Source: M1-B18 sp048264125
Lineage (GTDB): Bacteria > Bacillota > Clostridia > Peptostreptococcales > Natronincolaceae
Direction of reading: 5' to 3'
DNA length: 64,000 nt
NCBI GenBank assembly: GCA_048264125.1
Contig: JBLXDM010000009.1
Coordinates: 132,517-196,516, forward strand
The stretch's first letter is position 1; every line of letters begins with the position of its first letter. The position numbers and the translations under genes are program-made. The notes under the pieces are model-generated. The model was not told the DNA's origin, did no database searches, and saw only the letters and a list, made by a program, of their open reading frames with translations. This document shows, piece by piece, positions 9,084 to 17,160 of the stretch.

Positions 9084-10679
9084 TTATATTAAGGGAGCGT
9101 ATTTTTGAATTATCGTCTCAGCCACCTTAATACCGTCTACGGCTGCCGACACAATCCCACCGGCATAGCCTGCCCCTTCTCCAGTTGGATATAAGCCCCT
9201 TATGCTGCTCTCCAGCCCCTCATCCCTTACAATTCTAATAGGGGAGGAGCTTCGGGTTTCTACCCCCGTCATTATAGCATCCCCCATAGCAAAGCCCTTC
9301 AGCTTCCTTTCCAGTGCCACAATCCCCGTTTTCATGGTCTCTATAACATACTCCGGAAGGCAGTCCTTCAAATCCGTAAGTGTAACCCCCGGCTGGTAGG
9401 AGGGCTTTACTGTGCCTATAGCTGTGGAGGGTATGCCCTTCAAAAAGTCCTTAACCAGCTGGGCTGGTGCTTTATAATTACTGCCCCCCAGTTTAAAGGC
9501 CTTTTCCTCCCAATGCCTTTGAAACTCAATACCTGCTAAGGGATGGTCGCTACCGAAGTCCTCCGGTCCTACCCCCACCAGCAATGCACTGTTGGCATTT
9601 TCCTTGTCTCTGGCGTGATAGCTCATGCCATTGGTCACCAGCCTATTATCCTCTGAGGCAGCAGCCACCACCACGCCACCTGGACACATACAGAAGGTAT
9701 AGCAGGACCTTCCATTTGGCGCATGATAGGAGAGCTTATAGTCGGCAGCCCCCAAATTAGGATTTTCCGCTAAGCTGCGATATTGGCTTTTGTTCACCAA
9801 CCCCTGGGGATGCTCTATCCTAACCCCTATAGAGAAGGGCTTTTGGGTAATGGTTGCGCCACTGTCAAACAGCATTCTAAAGGTATCCCTTGCGCTATGG
9901 CCTATAGCCAATACAACAGCCTCAGCAGGAATCAGCTCCGTTTCATTTACTCTCACACCAACCACTTTATTTGCTTCCTGCTTTAAATCCGTTACCTTGC
10001 TTTCAAATCTTACCTCTCCACCTAAAGCAATAATTCTTTTTCTTATCCCCTTCACTACTGCCCTGAGGATATCGGTGCCCACATGGGGCTTGTAATGATA
10101 TAGTATTTCCGTTGGCGCTCCTGCCCCTACCAGTTCCTCCAAAACCTTGCGGCATCTAAGGTCCTTTATTTGAGTGGTCAGCTTTCCATCGGAAAAGGTT
10201 CCGGCACCGCCTTCACCAAACTGTACATTTGATTCGGGATTCAAGACTCCGGTTTTCCAGAAGCCCTCAATATCCTCAGCTCTTCTGTCAACATCTCTGC
10301 CTCTTTCCAGTAGCAAGGGCCTGTAGCCCCTTTCCGCCAGCAGCAATGCGGCAAATAATCCGGCAGGACCTGAGCCTATTACTACCGGAGGATTAGAGAG
10401 CCTTAAATCACCCTCCTCTACATGGGGATAGCTCATATCCGGCGTTATTACTATACTCGACTCCTTAAGCTTAGACAGTATCTCATCTTCAGCGGCAACC
10501 CTTACATCAATTGTGTATACAAAATATATCTGCTCCTTCTTTCTAGCATCTATAGATTGCTTAAAGATTTTGTATTCAAGCATTTCCTCTTCAGAAACCT
10601 GTAGCTTTTTAATAATGGCATTTTTCAACGCCCCTTCATCTGAATCAATTGGCAGCTTTATTTCCGAAATTCGTAGCAT
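9084..10679 (-). CDS. Uncharacterised FAD-dependent dehydrogenase (COG2509 type)
   Basis: A 531-residue protein. The N-terminal 90 residues (beginning MLRISEIKLPID) form the small conserved domain typical of this family. The FAD-binding dinucleotide fold follows with PPVVIGSGPAGLFAALLLAE, then FGEGGAGTFSDGKLTTQ, and a C-terminal FAD-contact stretch GLYPTGEGAGYAGGI. The start is set at 10679, where AGAGGAAG precedes the ATG; 28 further in-frame codons upstream lack a ribosome-binding site. The family is widespread and its substrate is not established. It lies directly downstream of another FAD protein of the HI0933 group, and the two probably share a transcript. Confidence 0.88.
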   Translation of the reverse strand: MLRISEIKLPIDSDEGALKNAIIKKLQVSEEEMLEYKIFKQSIDARKKEQIYFVYTIDVRVAAEDEILSKLKESSIVITPDMSYPHVEEGDLRLSNPPVVIGSGPAGLFAALLLAERGYRPLLLERGRDVDRRAEDIEGFWKTGVLNPESNVQFGEGGAGTFSDGKLTTQIKDLRCRKVLEELVGAGAPTEILYHYKPHVGTDILRAVVKGIRKRIIALGGEVRFESKVTDLKQEANKVVGVRVNETELIPAEAVVLAIGHSARDTFRMLFDSGATITQKPFSIGVRIEHPQGLVNKSQYRSLAENPNLGAADYKLSYHAPNGRSCYTFCMCPGGVVVAAASEDNRLVTNGMSYHARDKENANSALLVGVGPEDFGSDHPLAGIEFQRHWEEKAFKLGGSNYKAPAQLVKDFLKGIPSTAIGTVKPSYQPGVTLTDLKDCLPEYVIETMKTGIVALERKLKGFAMGDAIMTGVETRSSSPIRIVRDEGLESSIRGLYPTGEGAGYAGGIVSAAVDGIKVAETIIQKYAPLI

Positions 10680-10714
10680 TCTTCTTCCTCTTCTCTGTAT
10701 GATATCTATGTTGA

Positions 10715-11950
10715 TTATTTTGCGGCATTTTCTCCCGCTACATAGCCCGATGACCAGGCCCATTGTAGATTAAAGCCGCCGCAGTCACCGTCTATATCAA
10801 TTAGCTCTCCAGCAATGTATAGGCCTGGGACCAGCTTGGACTCCATTGTCTTAGCATCTATTTCCGTTACCCTGACTCCTCCGGCGGTTACCTGGGCATT
10901 ATCCCAGGACTGAGTTCCGATGATAGGGAAGCGCCAGCTCTTCAGCAGCCTCACGATATTTTCAATCTCCTTCACTGAAGCCTCCATGGCCTTTTTCTGT
11001 ATATTGCCACACCCAGCCTCCTTCAGCACCACAGGTATGAGCTTTTTGTTGATTAGTCCGATAAAGGAGAGCTCCAGCGTCTTCTCAGGATGATAGGCCA
11101 GCCTAAGCTCTATTAGCTCCTTTAGCTCCTCCCTTTTAAGCTGTGGGAACATGTCCAGCTGCAGCCAGGGTTGATTTTTCTTCATCAGCTCACTATTAGC
11201 TCCTCGGCTCAGCTGCAGGATAGGTGGACCGGATATGCCGTAGTCGGTGAAGAGGATTTCTCCTCCCTCTATACGAATAGGATTGCTATTGACCTCTAGG
11301 GCAGCTTCTCCTATAAATTTAACCCCCGAAAGCTGCTTTAAAAAGTCTGACTTCAGCCTCAGCTGCACCAAAGCAGGAAAGGGCTCCTCTATAGTATGAC
11401 CAAGGGACTCAACCAATGTATAGCCAATGCCGTTGGAGCCCAGCTTTGGGCTGGCCTTTCCTCCTGTGGCAACTACTACCCTGTCGGCCCTCTGGCTGCT
11501 GCCGTCCTGAAGCTTTACCTGAAAGCCCTCGTTGGTTTTTTTTATGGCTATAGCCTCTGCCTCAACAATTTCCTGTATGCCCAGCTGCTGGAGCTCATAC
11601 CTCAATAGCTCCAGTACACTGCCGGCCTGGTCGGAATTGGGGAAGACCTTCCCACCTTCCTCCACCTTACAGTGCACGCCTAAAAACTCAAAGAAATCCA
11701 TCGTCTGATTGACGTCAAACTGCCCCAAAGCGCCGAAGGCAAACTTTGGATTGCTGCCATGAAAATGCTTTATGTCGGTATGTATATTCGTAATATTACA
11801 ACGGCCATTACCCGTTGCCAGTATTTTTTTCCCTACACGATTCATTCTTTCCAGTATAATAACCTCGGCATTATTTCTGGCGGCGGCTATGGCTGCCGTC
11901 ATACCGGCAGCTCCACCGCCAATAACAATAACCCTCTTTTTATTTATCAT
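10715..11950 (-). CDS. HI0933/YhiN-family NAD(P)/FAD-dependent oxidoreductase
   Basis: A 411-residue flavoprotein. It begins with the FAD-binding motif VIVIGGGAAGMTAAIAAARN, followed by the family signatures GKKILATGNGRCNITN and FPNSDQAGSVLELL. The C-terminus carries GGVRVTEIDAKTMESK and GELIDIDGDCGGFNLQWAW, both hallmarks of the HI0933 (COG2081) family. The biochemical role of the family is unresolved. A GGGTGA site lies before the ATG. The small gene at 11977-12234 is immediately upstream on the same strand. Confidence 0.9.
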   Translation of the reverse strand: MINKKRVIVIGGGAAGMTAAIAAARNNAEVIILERMNRVGKKILATGNGRCNITNIHTDIKHFHGSNPKFAFGALGQFDVNQTMDFFEFLGVHCKVEEGGKVFPNSDQAGSVLELLRYELQQLGIQEIVEAEAIAIKKTNEGFQVKLQDGSSQRADRVVVATGGKASPKLGSNGIGYTLVESLGHTIEEPFPALVQLRLKSDFLKQLSGVKFIGEAALEVNSNPIRIEGGEILFTDYGISGPPILQLSRGANSELMKKNQPWLQLDMFPQLKREELKELIELRLAYHPEKTLELSFIGLINKKLIPVVLKEAGCGNIQKKAMEASVKEIENIVRLLKSWRFPIIGTQSWDNAQVTAGGVRVTEIDAKTMESKLVPGLYIAGELIDIDGDCGGFNLQWAWSSGYVAGENAAK

Positions 11951-11976
11951 CTGTGCATCACCCTTTTTCCTGTCAT

Positions 11977-12234
11977 TTATCCACCGGCCCTCATAAACTT
12001 CAAACGAAATTTATGCACCATGGATTTTAGTATGGTGTCATCGGCGTGGAAGGTAATTTTTGTTTCATGGATTCTTATAGAGCCTAAGGTCCCATAGCCC
12101 TTAATAAGCTCCACCTCCCAGTCCTCACCTGTATAGCTGCCCTTATCGGTTAAATTGCCTCCGATAGAAGAAAAATATTCCTCAAACTCCCAGGGGGCGA
12201 TTCCCCTCATAATCACTACTTCCTTTTCCCTCAT
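11977..12234 (-). CDS. Small conserved-looking protein of unknown function
   Basis: An 85-residue soluble protein with a mixed alpha/beta composition and a very regular ending (KFRLKFMRAGG). No family is recognised. Two starts are possible: ATG at 12234 with GGGTGG upstream, or the ninth codon (12210), which has AAGGAAG at good spacing. It is the first gene of a unit that continues into the HI0933-type flavoprotein, 26 bases away, so a role with that enzyme is plausible. Coding quality looks real: codon use matches its neighbours and the frame has no competing open frame. Confidence 0.65.
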   Translation of the reverse strand: MREKEVVIMRGIAPWEFEEYFSSIGGNLTDKGSYTGEDWEVELIKGYGTLGSIRIHETKITFHADDTILKSMVHKFRLKFMRAGG

Positions 12235-12268
12235 AATACACCACCCTATTCTTTATCCATGCCCTTAT

Positions 12269-12293
12269 TATAATAGTATATAAGGCTATTATA
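12269..12293 (-). promoter_or_regulatory. Probable promoter with inverted repeat upstream of the 12234 start
   Basis: On the minus strand a TATAAT-like -10 lies 18 bases after TTGTAT. The same stretch forms an inverted repeat, TATAATAG...CTATTATA, that could be an operator. It sits about 35 bases upstream of the small gene ending at 11977. Confidence 0.45.
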
Positions 12294-12319
12294 CAATATT
12301 TTCTAGCGATACAAAAATA

Positions 12320-12346
12320 AATCAGACCCCCAAAGGAGATCTGATT
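12320..12346 (-). terminator. Intrinsic terminator of the ECF sigma operon
   Basis: On the minus strand a 12-bp stem (two G-T pairs) closes on a TTT loop and is followed by TTTATTTTTG. It lies about 25 bases past the stop of the gene at 12370. Confidence 0.8.
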
Positions 12347-12369
12347 AAATACAATATTTACAATAGCAT

Positions 12370-13284
12370 TTACTTTATATGCTTAAACTCAATTTCACCC
12401 CTATTAAAGAGATACAGCTTATATTTACCCTCACCCAGCATTAATGTAGCTCTTTTATTTGAGGCATCCTCTTCAAATACCCATTCTACATTACCACCAA
12501 GCTGGTAATTCTCCCTCAGGGTTGCCTCCACATTAAGATTTGCATCAGCATCGGCATTTACCACTATCGGGCCGCTGTTATCCACCAGCATATTTCGTTG
12601 CAGGGCTCCTGAATTTAATTCTATCTGCTGCCAGCTGTTGGAGGCTCGCTTTATTTCAACCTCTATATCCGGCGGCAGAATAACGGTATATTTCAACCTA
12701 TTTACTCCCTGATTGAATTCCGATACCTTTGGCAGCTCCTTAAACTGAACCAGCAAAGTGTTGTCGATCCTTCTAGAAACTACATTTTCAGCTGCTGTCA
12801 GTGCATCTATCTTTTCCTGACCATAGGTAAATATCTCACCGTCTCCAAATATCTCTATGCTTCCGGACTTATGCCCGTTAAAGCTAAAGGTGGCGTTTGA
12901 AAGCTCCAATACGATTTTATCTATACCTGCATCGATTTCAATGCTTCTATCCTTTAGGCTAAAGCTGTGATCCTGTCCAGCTACCATTGCTTTAACCCGC
13001 GGCAGCAGATCAACAACGGAGACAGTATATACTCCAAAGCTGGTGAAGGCTATGACCACAATCATAAACATGCTGAATACATCGTATTTAACCTTTGGGT
13101 GCTCCTCCTTGGAGAAATAGATATGTGCCAGTATTTCAAGCCCCATTATAATCAAAAGGACAGGCCACCACTTAAATAATGCTTCAACTAGGGGAAATCC
13201 GCTAATTAGGGAGCTTAATAACACTATCCCTATCGCTATTAAAAGTAACCCCATAGAAAAGGTGCCTACTCTCCATCTCCTCAT
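12370..13284 (-). CDS. Membrane protein with LiaF/DUF5668-like helices and a DUF4097-like adhesin-type domain
   Basis: A 304-residue protein. The N-terminal third has two helices separated by a short loop (WRVGTFSMGLLLIAIGIVLL and WWPVLLIIMGLEILA), the pattern of DUF5668/LiaI-LiaF-type proteins, then a third helix near residues 70-92. The remainder is predicted to be extracytoplasmic beta-rich sequence, resembling the toast-rack/DUF4097 repeats found with anti-sigma and envelope-stress genes. It overlaps the upstream membrane gene by 4 bases and is the last gene of the sigma/anti-sigma operon. A role in sensing or buffering cell-envelope stress is inferred from this context. Confidence 0.8.
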   Translation of the reverse strand: MRRWRVGTFSMGLLLIAIGIVLLSSLISGFPLVEALFKWWPVLLIIMGLEILAHIYFSKEEHPKVKYDVFSMFMIVVIAFTSFGVYTVSVVDLLPRVKAMVAGQDHSFSLKDRSIEIDAGIDKIVLELSNATFSFNGHKSGSIEIFGDGEIFTYGQEKIDALTAAENVVSRRIDNTLLVQFKELPKVSEFNQGVNRLKYTVILPPDIEVEIKRASNSWQQIELNSGALQRNMLVDNSGPIVVNADADANLNVEATLRENYQLGGNVEWVFEEDASNKRATLMLGEGKYKLYLFNRGEIEFKHIK

Positions 13285-13766
13285 TCCTGATCAGCTCCTT
13301 TTTCCATCTTGCCGCCAGCTAAAAGCTTAATACCACCTATGATAAATAATACGGCCACTATCCCTGTTTGAATGTAATTTCTGATATAATATGGCAAAAA
13401 TTGGCTAACCATAGGAAGGGCGATACGGTTTAGAATCATAATGCCACCTATAACAATCAATCCATAGGCGATAACCTTATTTTGAGCTATACTGAAGTCT
13501 TTGTCGGCAAACCATTTGACAGGTAAAATATCGTGATCCTCCAGGGGCTCTTCTCCATTTAGCTTACGTAGCGCATCAAAGAAGCTATAAAACCATACTA
13601 TGGGCAAAGCAAAGAACACAAGGCTTATGCCTAAAAAATCTGAGATTACAATCGGTAAAAAGAATAAACACATCAATTGTAGCCCCTGTCGCTTTAAGCC
13701 CAGATACATATGGGCTGCCCCCGGTATAAAGGAGCACAATACTCCGAAAAATCTACTTTTTCTCAT
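13281..13766 (-). CDS. Membrane protein, TM2-like/envelope-stress accessory
   Basis: A 161-residue protein with a TM2-like start (FIPGAAHMYLGLKRQGLQLM), where glycine and proline break the first helix, plus three or four later helices. It lies in the ECF sigma operon between the anti-sigma factor (overlap of 14 bases with its end) and the DUF4097-like protein (overlap of 4 bases). Proteins with this arrangement are commonly encoded beside ECF systems in clostridia. No enzymatic motif is visible and the function is unknown. Confidence 0.75.
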   Translation of the reverse strand: MRKSRFFGVLCSFIPGAAHMYLGLKRQGLQLMCLFFLPIVISDFLGISLVFFALPIVWFYSFFDALRKLNGEEPLEDHDILPVKWFADKDFSIAQNKVIAYGLIVIGGIMILNRIALPMVSQFLPYYIRNYIQTGIVAVLFIIGGIKLLAGGKMEKGADQE

Positions 13767-14259
13767 TTAAGTCACTCCTTTTGTTTTTCTTTATAATATC
13801 TAAAAATTGAAAGGTTGAATTCAATCTATCAGACCATCTGTTATTGACCACAATTTCAACTCTTTGGGTGGAATTGGCGATTTCCTCTGCGGCCTTCGGC
13901 ATAGATTCGCCTACTAAATCAAATATGCCATAGTGAAATAAAATTACAGTTATACTGGCAGCGATGGTATAATACTTAAATATTTGCTGCTTTCCTCTTT
14001 TTCTTTCCTTAGGGGACTGGAGCCCATCACTTTTCTGCTGATGCTTTTTGTCTGCTGCAACCAGCTGCATCACATCATCGGTAAAGCCTTCAGGTATAAA
14101 GCCCTCTGATGTCATGTAGTCGGAGGCTTCTATAATTGAGAGATAGCATGCCATACATTCATCACATTGACACAGATGCTCCTCCATTTCGGCTGTCTGG
14201 TTTCCCTCTGTAGCCGCCTCAGCGTAAAGCTTCCATTCCTCATAGCTATAATGCTTCAT
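13753..14259 (-). CDS. Zinc-finger anti-sigma factor
   Basis: A 168-residue single-pass membrane protein. The N-terminal cytoplasmic domain has HLCQCDECMACYL, an H-x3-C-x2-C zinc-binding anti-sigma motif. A basic linker (KERKRGKQQ) leads into one membrane helix (YYTIAASITVILFHYGIF), and a short outside tail follows. The start is the ATG at 14259, four bases past the sigma gene stop, with GGAGGGAGGG upstream; longer in-frame upstream sequence overlaps the sigma gene and is not used. By family knowledge it would hold the sigma factor inactive at the membrane until an envelope signal arrives. Confidence 0.9.
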   Translation of the reverse strand: MKHYSYEEWKLYAEAATEGNQTAEMEEHLCQCDECMACYLSIIEASDYMTSEGFIPEGFTDDVMQLVAADKKHQQKSDGLQSPKERKRGKQQIFKYYTIAASITVILFHYGIFDLVGESMPKAAEEIANSTQRVEIVVNNRWSDRLNSTFQFLDIIKKNKRSDLNEKK

Positions 14260-14263
14260 CTCA

Positions 14264-14812
14264 TTAACCCTCCCTCCAGGCATCCTTAAATAGCTTCTTT
14301 GCCCTATACAGCCTTGTCTCGATGGTTCTGACGCTAACACCCTCTTCTGCCGCAATTTCTTGATAATTCATGTTTTTTATATAGTATTTATCTATTACCG
14401 ATCCATATATAGAAGGCAGCCGGTTGCACAATTCCTTTACCCTATCGGCCTCTTCTGCTTTAATCATTTTTTCCTCAATGAGATCCTCTTCGGCGGCTAT
14501 GCCTTCCCGCATATCCTCTAAATAAATAACTCTGTCAATTGCTCCTTCCCTGCTGTTTTTTCTTTTCCAGTCAATAGCCTTATTAACTGCTATTTTACCA
14601 ATCCAGCTTTTAAAGCTGCCCTGCCTATAGGTAGAAAGGGAGCGATACACCTGTAGGAAGGTTTCCTGTGCCACATTTTCGGTTTCTTCAGTATTCTTAA
14701 TGATATTAAATATGATTGCAAAAACATATCTTTTATAGCCGTCGACAATGCTGCGAAAGGCCTCCTGATTTCCAGACAAGGCATTATTGATTATAATCTC
14801 TTCTGATGTCAT
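14264..14812 (-). CDS. ECF-type RNA polymerase sigma factor
   Basis: A 182-residue sigma-70 family protein with only regions 2 and 4. Region 2 is visible at residues 10-80 (GSFKSWIGKIAVNKAIDWKR being region 2.4). Region 4 has YYIKNMNYQEIAAEEGVSVR, the -35-recognising helix-turn-helix, near the C-terminus. It is followed at once by its anti-sigma gene and by two envelope proteins, the usual layout of a SigW/SigV-like stress unit. AGGAGGGGAGC precedes the ATG. A candidate self-directed promoter lies about 30-55 bases upstream. Confidence 0.93.
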   Translation of the reverse strand: MTSEEIIINNALSGNQEAFRSIVDGYKRYVFAIIFNIIKNTEETENVAQETFLQVYRSLSTYRQGSFKSWIGKIAVNKAIDWKRKNSREGAIDRVIYLEDMREGIAAEEDLIEEKMIKAEEADRVKELCNRLPSIYGSVIDKYYIKNMNYQEIAAEEGVSVRTIETRLYRAKKLFKDAWREG

Positions 14813-14840
14813 AGCTCCCCTCCTTTCGGCCTCTACAACA

Positions 14841-14868
14841 ATAGACGTTGCATTCTGTAAAAACCCTT
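14841..14868 (-). promoter_or_regulatory. Candidate ECF-type autoregulatory promoter
   Basis: On the minus strand AAGGGTTTTT is followed after 11 bases by CGTCTAT, about 30 bases upstream of the sigma factor start. CGTC-type -10 elements are usual for ECF sigma factors; the -35 assignment is inferred. Confidence 0.4.
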
Positions 14869-14936
14869 CAAATTTTTTAGAGAATTCTTATATGAGGAAA
14901 CTGCATATTACCATGGGAGTGCATATATATATATTA

Positions 14937-15046
14937 GTTTATACAAAGTTAAAAGTTTATCGCGCATTGTCTAGGGCTAATAACCTTTTAAATTCAATGA
15001 ATTAGCCCGTGGACACTAAGCAGGAAACTTTTGACTTTGTATAAAC
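14937..15046. repeat. 110-bp element with nested inverted repeats
   Basis: The outer arms, 22 bases each (14937-14958 and 15025-15046), pair with a single mismatch. Inside them TGTC (14968-14971) can pair with GACA (15012-15015), and GGGCTAAT (14974-14981) with ATTAGCCC (15001-15008). This is the only notable content of the 330-base gap 14813-15142 apart from the sigma promoter and the MATE terminator. It could be a small mobile palindrome (MITE-like) or a structured RNA. No open reading frame of note lies within it. Confidence 0.7.
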
Positions 15047-15095
15047 ATACCACTCACCTTTATTATGCAATTTCCTCTGCTGATTAAAGTATAAC

Positions 15096-15129
15096 AAAAA
15101 ACCTGTGATGATATCATCACAGGTTTTTT
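15096..15129 (-). terminator. Intrinsic terminator after the MATE gene
   Basis: A perfect palindrome centred at 15112/15113 (ACCTGTGATGAT and its complement) is flanked by an A run and a T run, so it can work in both directions. It lies 14 bases past the stop of the MATE gene. Confidence 0.85.
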
Positions 15130-15142
15130 ATAATATTATTTA

Positions 15143-16510
15143 TTAAATTTCCAATATTAAATTATTGGCATCATGCTGCCTGGAAAGCTTTCTTAGCTCC
15201 GCCATTATCCATATACCAGTAATAATCGACGATAGTCCATCCGCCACAGGTCCTGCATACATCACTCCGTTAAGACCGAAGAATTTAGGCAATATCAGTA
15301 TTGAAGGTATCAATATCAGCACCTGCCTTGAAAGACTCAGCAATGCAGCATGCTTTGGTCTTCCTATGGCTTGAAAATAGTTGGCGGATATAATCTGGAA
15401 GCCTATAATCGGCATCAGCATCAGGTAATATTTCAAAGCCCTGGTTCCAATATCTATCAGCTCAGGGTCCTTATTAAACAACGAAACCAGCTGAACAGGC
15501 ACCATCCTCGTCATAATATAGCCTACTGCAACAATAAGGGTAGCACCGAAGATTCCCAGCTTTAGGGCCTCCCTAACTCTATCATATTTACGAGCACCAT
15601 AATTGTATCCAATTATTGGCTGAACCCCTTGATTCACACCAAAAACCGGCATCAATATCAATGTGCTGATACTGGTTACAACACCCATTCCTGAAATGGC
15701 TATATCGCCGCCATAGGTCCTAAGGGATTTATTAAGAACCACATTTAAAAGCCCAGCCGCCATCTGCATTGCAAAGGGTGCAGCACCTAATGCAACAATC
15801 TTATAAATGGTTGACATTTGAAGCTTCATATTCTTGATTCTGATTTTCAAGGTGCTTCTACCGCCAAGGAAATGATACAGAACCCATGCAGCTGAAACGG
15901 CCTGTGATATTATAGTCGCCAGTGCTGCTCCCCTCATGCCCCAATTAAAAACAAATATAAATATTGGGTCCAAAATAGTATTCAAAACTGCTCCTATCAG
16001 CATTGTTAGCATTGCAATTTTGGGATTACCCTCTGCTCTGATAAAATTATTCATACCAAAGCCAATGGATAGGAAGGTTGATCCCAATAATATTATTTGT
16101 AAATACGACTTTGCATAGGGCAAAACATCATTGCTGGCACCAAAGGCCTTTAATAAGGGATCAATAAAGATTAGTCCCACAGCTGTAATAGCAACTGAAA
16201 TTACTACTAAAAGCACCAGAGCATTGCCCATAATCAGCTCCGCTTCCTCCTTGTTTTGCTCCCCAAGCTTAATAGATATCAGGGAATTTGCTCCAAGGCC
16301 TATTAGCATAGCACAGGCCATAATTGCTAGCATTATGGGAAATCCGATGCTTATGCCGGCGATTCCAAGGGTTCCTACACCATTACCTATAAAAATTCTA
16401 TCTACAATATTGTATAATGCATTTACCAGCATTCCGATTATAGCCGGTACGGAGAATTTCAATAGTAGCTTAGATACCTTTTCTTCTCCCAGTTGTTTTG
16501 TTTGATCCAT
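15143..16510 (-). CDS. MATE family multidrug/cation efflux transporter
   Basis: A 455-residue protein with about 12 membrane helices. The MATE signatures are visible: ALYNIVDRIFIGNGVGTLG near residue 30, and GFGMNNFIRAEGNPKIAM near residue 155. The C-terminal half repeats the fold (MPVFGVNQGVQPIIGYNYGA). Length is typical. Such pumps export drugs or metabolites by sodium or proton antiport at the cytoplasmic membrane. The MarR-type gene 84 bases upstream on the same strand is the likely regulator, and the two probably share a transcript. Confidence 0.95.
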   Translation of the reverse strand: MDQTKQLGEEKVSKLLLKFSVPAIIGMLVNALYNIVDRIFIGNGVGTLGIAGISIGFPIMLAIMACAMLIGLGANSLISIKLGEQNKEEAELIMGNALVLLVVISVAITAVGLIFIDPLLKAFGASNDVLPYAKSYLQIILLGSTFLSIGFGMNNFIRAEGNPKIAMLTMLIGAVLNTILDPIFIFVFNWGMRGAALATIISQAVSAAWVLYHFLGGRSTLKIRIKNMKLQMSTIYKIVALGAAPFAMQMAAGLLNVVLNKSLRTYGGDIAISGMGVVTSISTLILMPVFGVNQGVQPIIGYNYGARKYDRVREALKLGIFGATLIVAVGYIMTRMVPVQLVSLFNKDPELIDIGTRALKYYLMLMPIIGFQIISANYFQAIGRPKHAALLSLSRQVLILIPSILILPKFFGLNGVMYAGPVADGLSSIITGIWIMAELRKLSRQHDANNLILEI

Positions 16511-16594
16511 ACTTCCATCTCCTTATTGATGTCTAAAATATTAATTGTTATATAGCTTTCCCTGAGCCTTATCATATTTTTAATGAATAGGGCT

Positions 16595-17035
16595 CTAGCT
16601 CAGATTATCTATGATTTGCAAAAGCAATGAGGTTAATAACTCAACCTCCTCCTTTGATAATCCTGAAAGAGATTGATTGACTACTCTGTCTCCAATACTT
16701 TTAAAATCAGGCATAAGCCCTCTAGATTCTGGGGTTAATACTATAATTTGTGATCTGCCATCGGTGGGATTAACTCGCTTATCAATCAGTCCCCGCTTGA
16801 GGAGCTTGTCCAATATTCGGGTTATGGCAGGCCGCTCTACCCTTATGGCATCAGCTATTGACGCCGGAGTCATGCTTTCCTCTCCTCCGTCACAGCATTC
16901 CTGACGATACAAATATGTTAAAACCGCCCATTGAGCCGAGGTCAAGTCGTATTCCTTAAGCTGGTTCGTAAGCTCCCATTTCATAAGATGGCTAGCTTTG
17001 TTTAATAGATGACCTATGCTGATACATCCTCCCAA
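16595..17035 (-). CDS. MarR family transcriptional regulator
   Basis: A 146-residue winged-helix regulator. The recognition region is MTPASIADAIRVERPAITR, followed by the wing KRVNPTDGRSQIIVLT, both standard for MarR proteins. The start is a TTG at 17035 preceded by AGGAGG at good spacing. It lies just upstream of the MATE gene, and a palindrome (17056-17067) sits between its start and its likely promoter, so autorepression with release by a pump substrate is the expected scheme (inferred from the family). Confidence 0.92.
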   Translation of the reverse strand: MGGCISIGHLLNKASHLMKWELTNQLKEYDLTSAQWAVLTYLYRQECCDGGEESMTPASIADAIRVERPAITRILDKLLKRGLIDKRVNPTDGRSQIIVLTPESRGLMPDFKSIGDRVVNQSLSGLSKEEVELLTSLLLQIIDNLS

Positions 17036-17055
17036 GCCCTTACCTCCTCACATGA

Positions 17056-17067
17056 TTAACATGTTAA
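17056..17067. promoter_or_regulatory. Probable MarR operator
   Basis: TTAACATGTTAA is a perfect 12-bp palindrome about 20 bases upstream of the marR-like start, the usual place for an autoregulatory MarR site. Confidence 0.5.
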
Positions 17068-17105
17068 CTACATTACATAATAACTCTATTTTTTACTAAT
17101 GTCAA

Positions 17106-17146
17106 CGAGGGTTAATTTTTTATCATATCAAAAAAATTAACCCTCG
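17106..17146 (-). terminator. Terminator after ung
   Basis: CGAGGGTTAATTTTTT pairs with AAAAAATTAACCCTCG around a short loop, 15 bases past the ung stop. The A/T tracts are part of the stem, so it may work in both directions. Confidence 0.75.
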
Positions 17147-17160
17147 ATAAGCTGATTTTG

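Noticed and set aside
13753..14355. A longer anti-sigma frame reaching into the sigma gene
   Set aside because: The extra 32 codons overlap the sigma gene in another frame; the ATG at 14259 has a strong ribosome-binding site.
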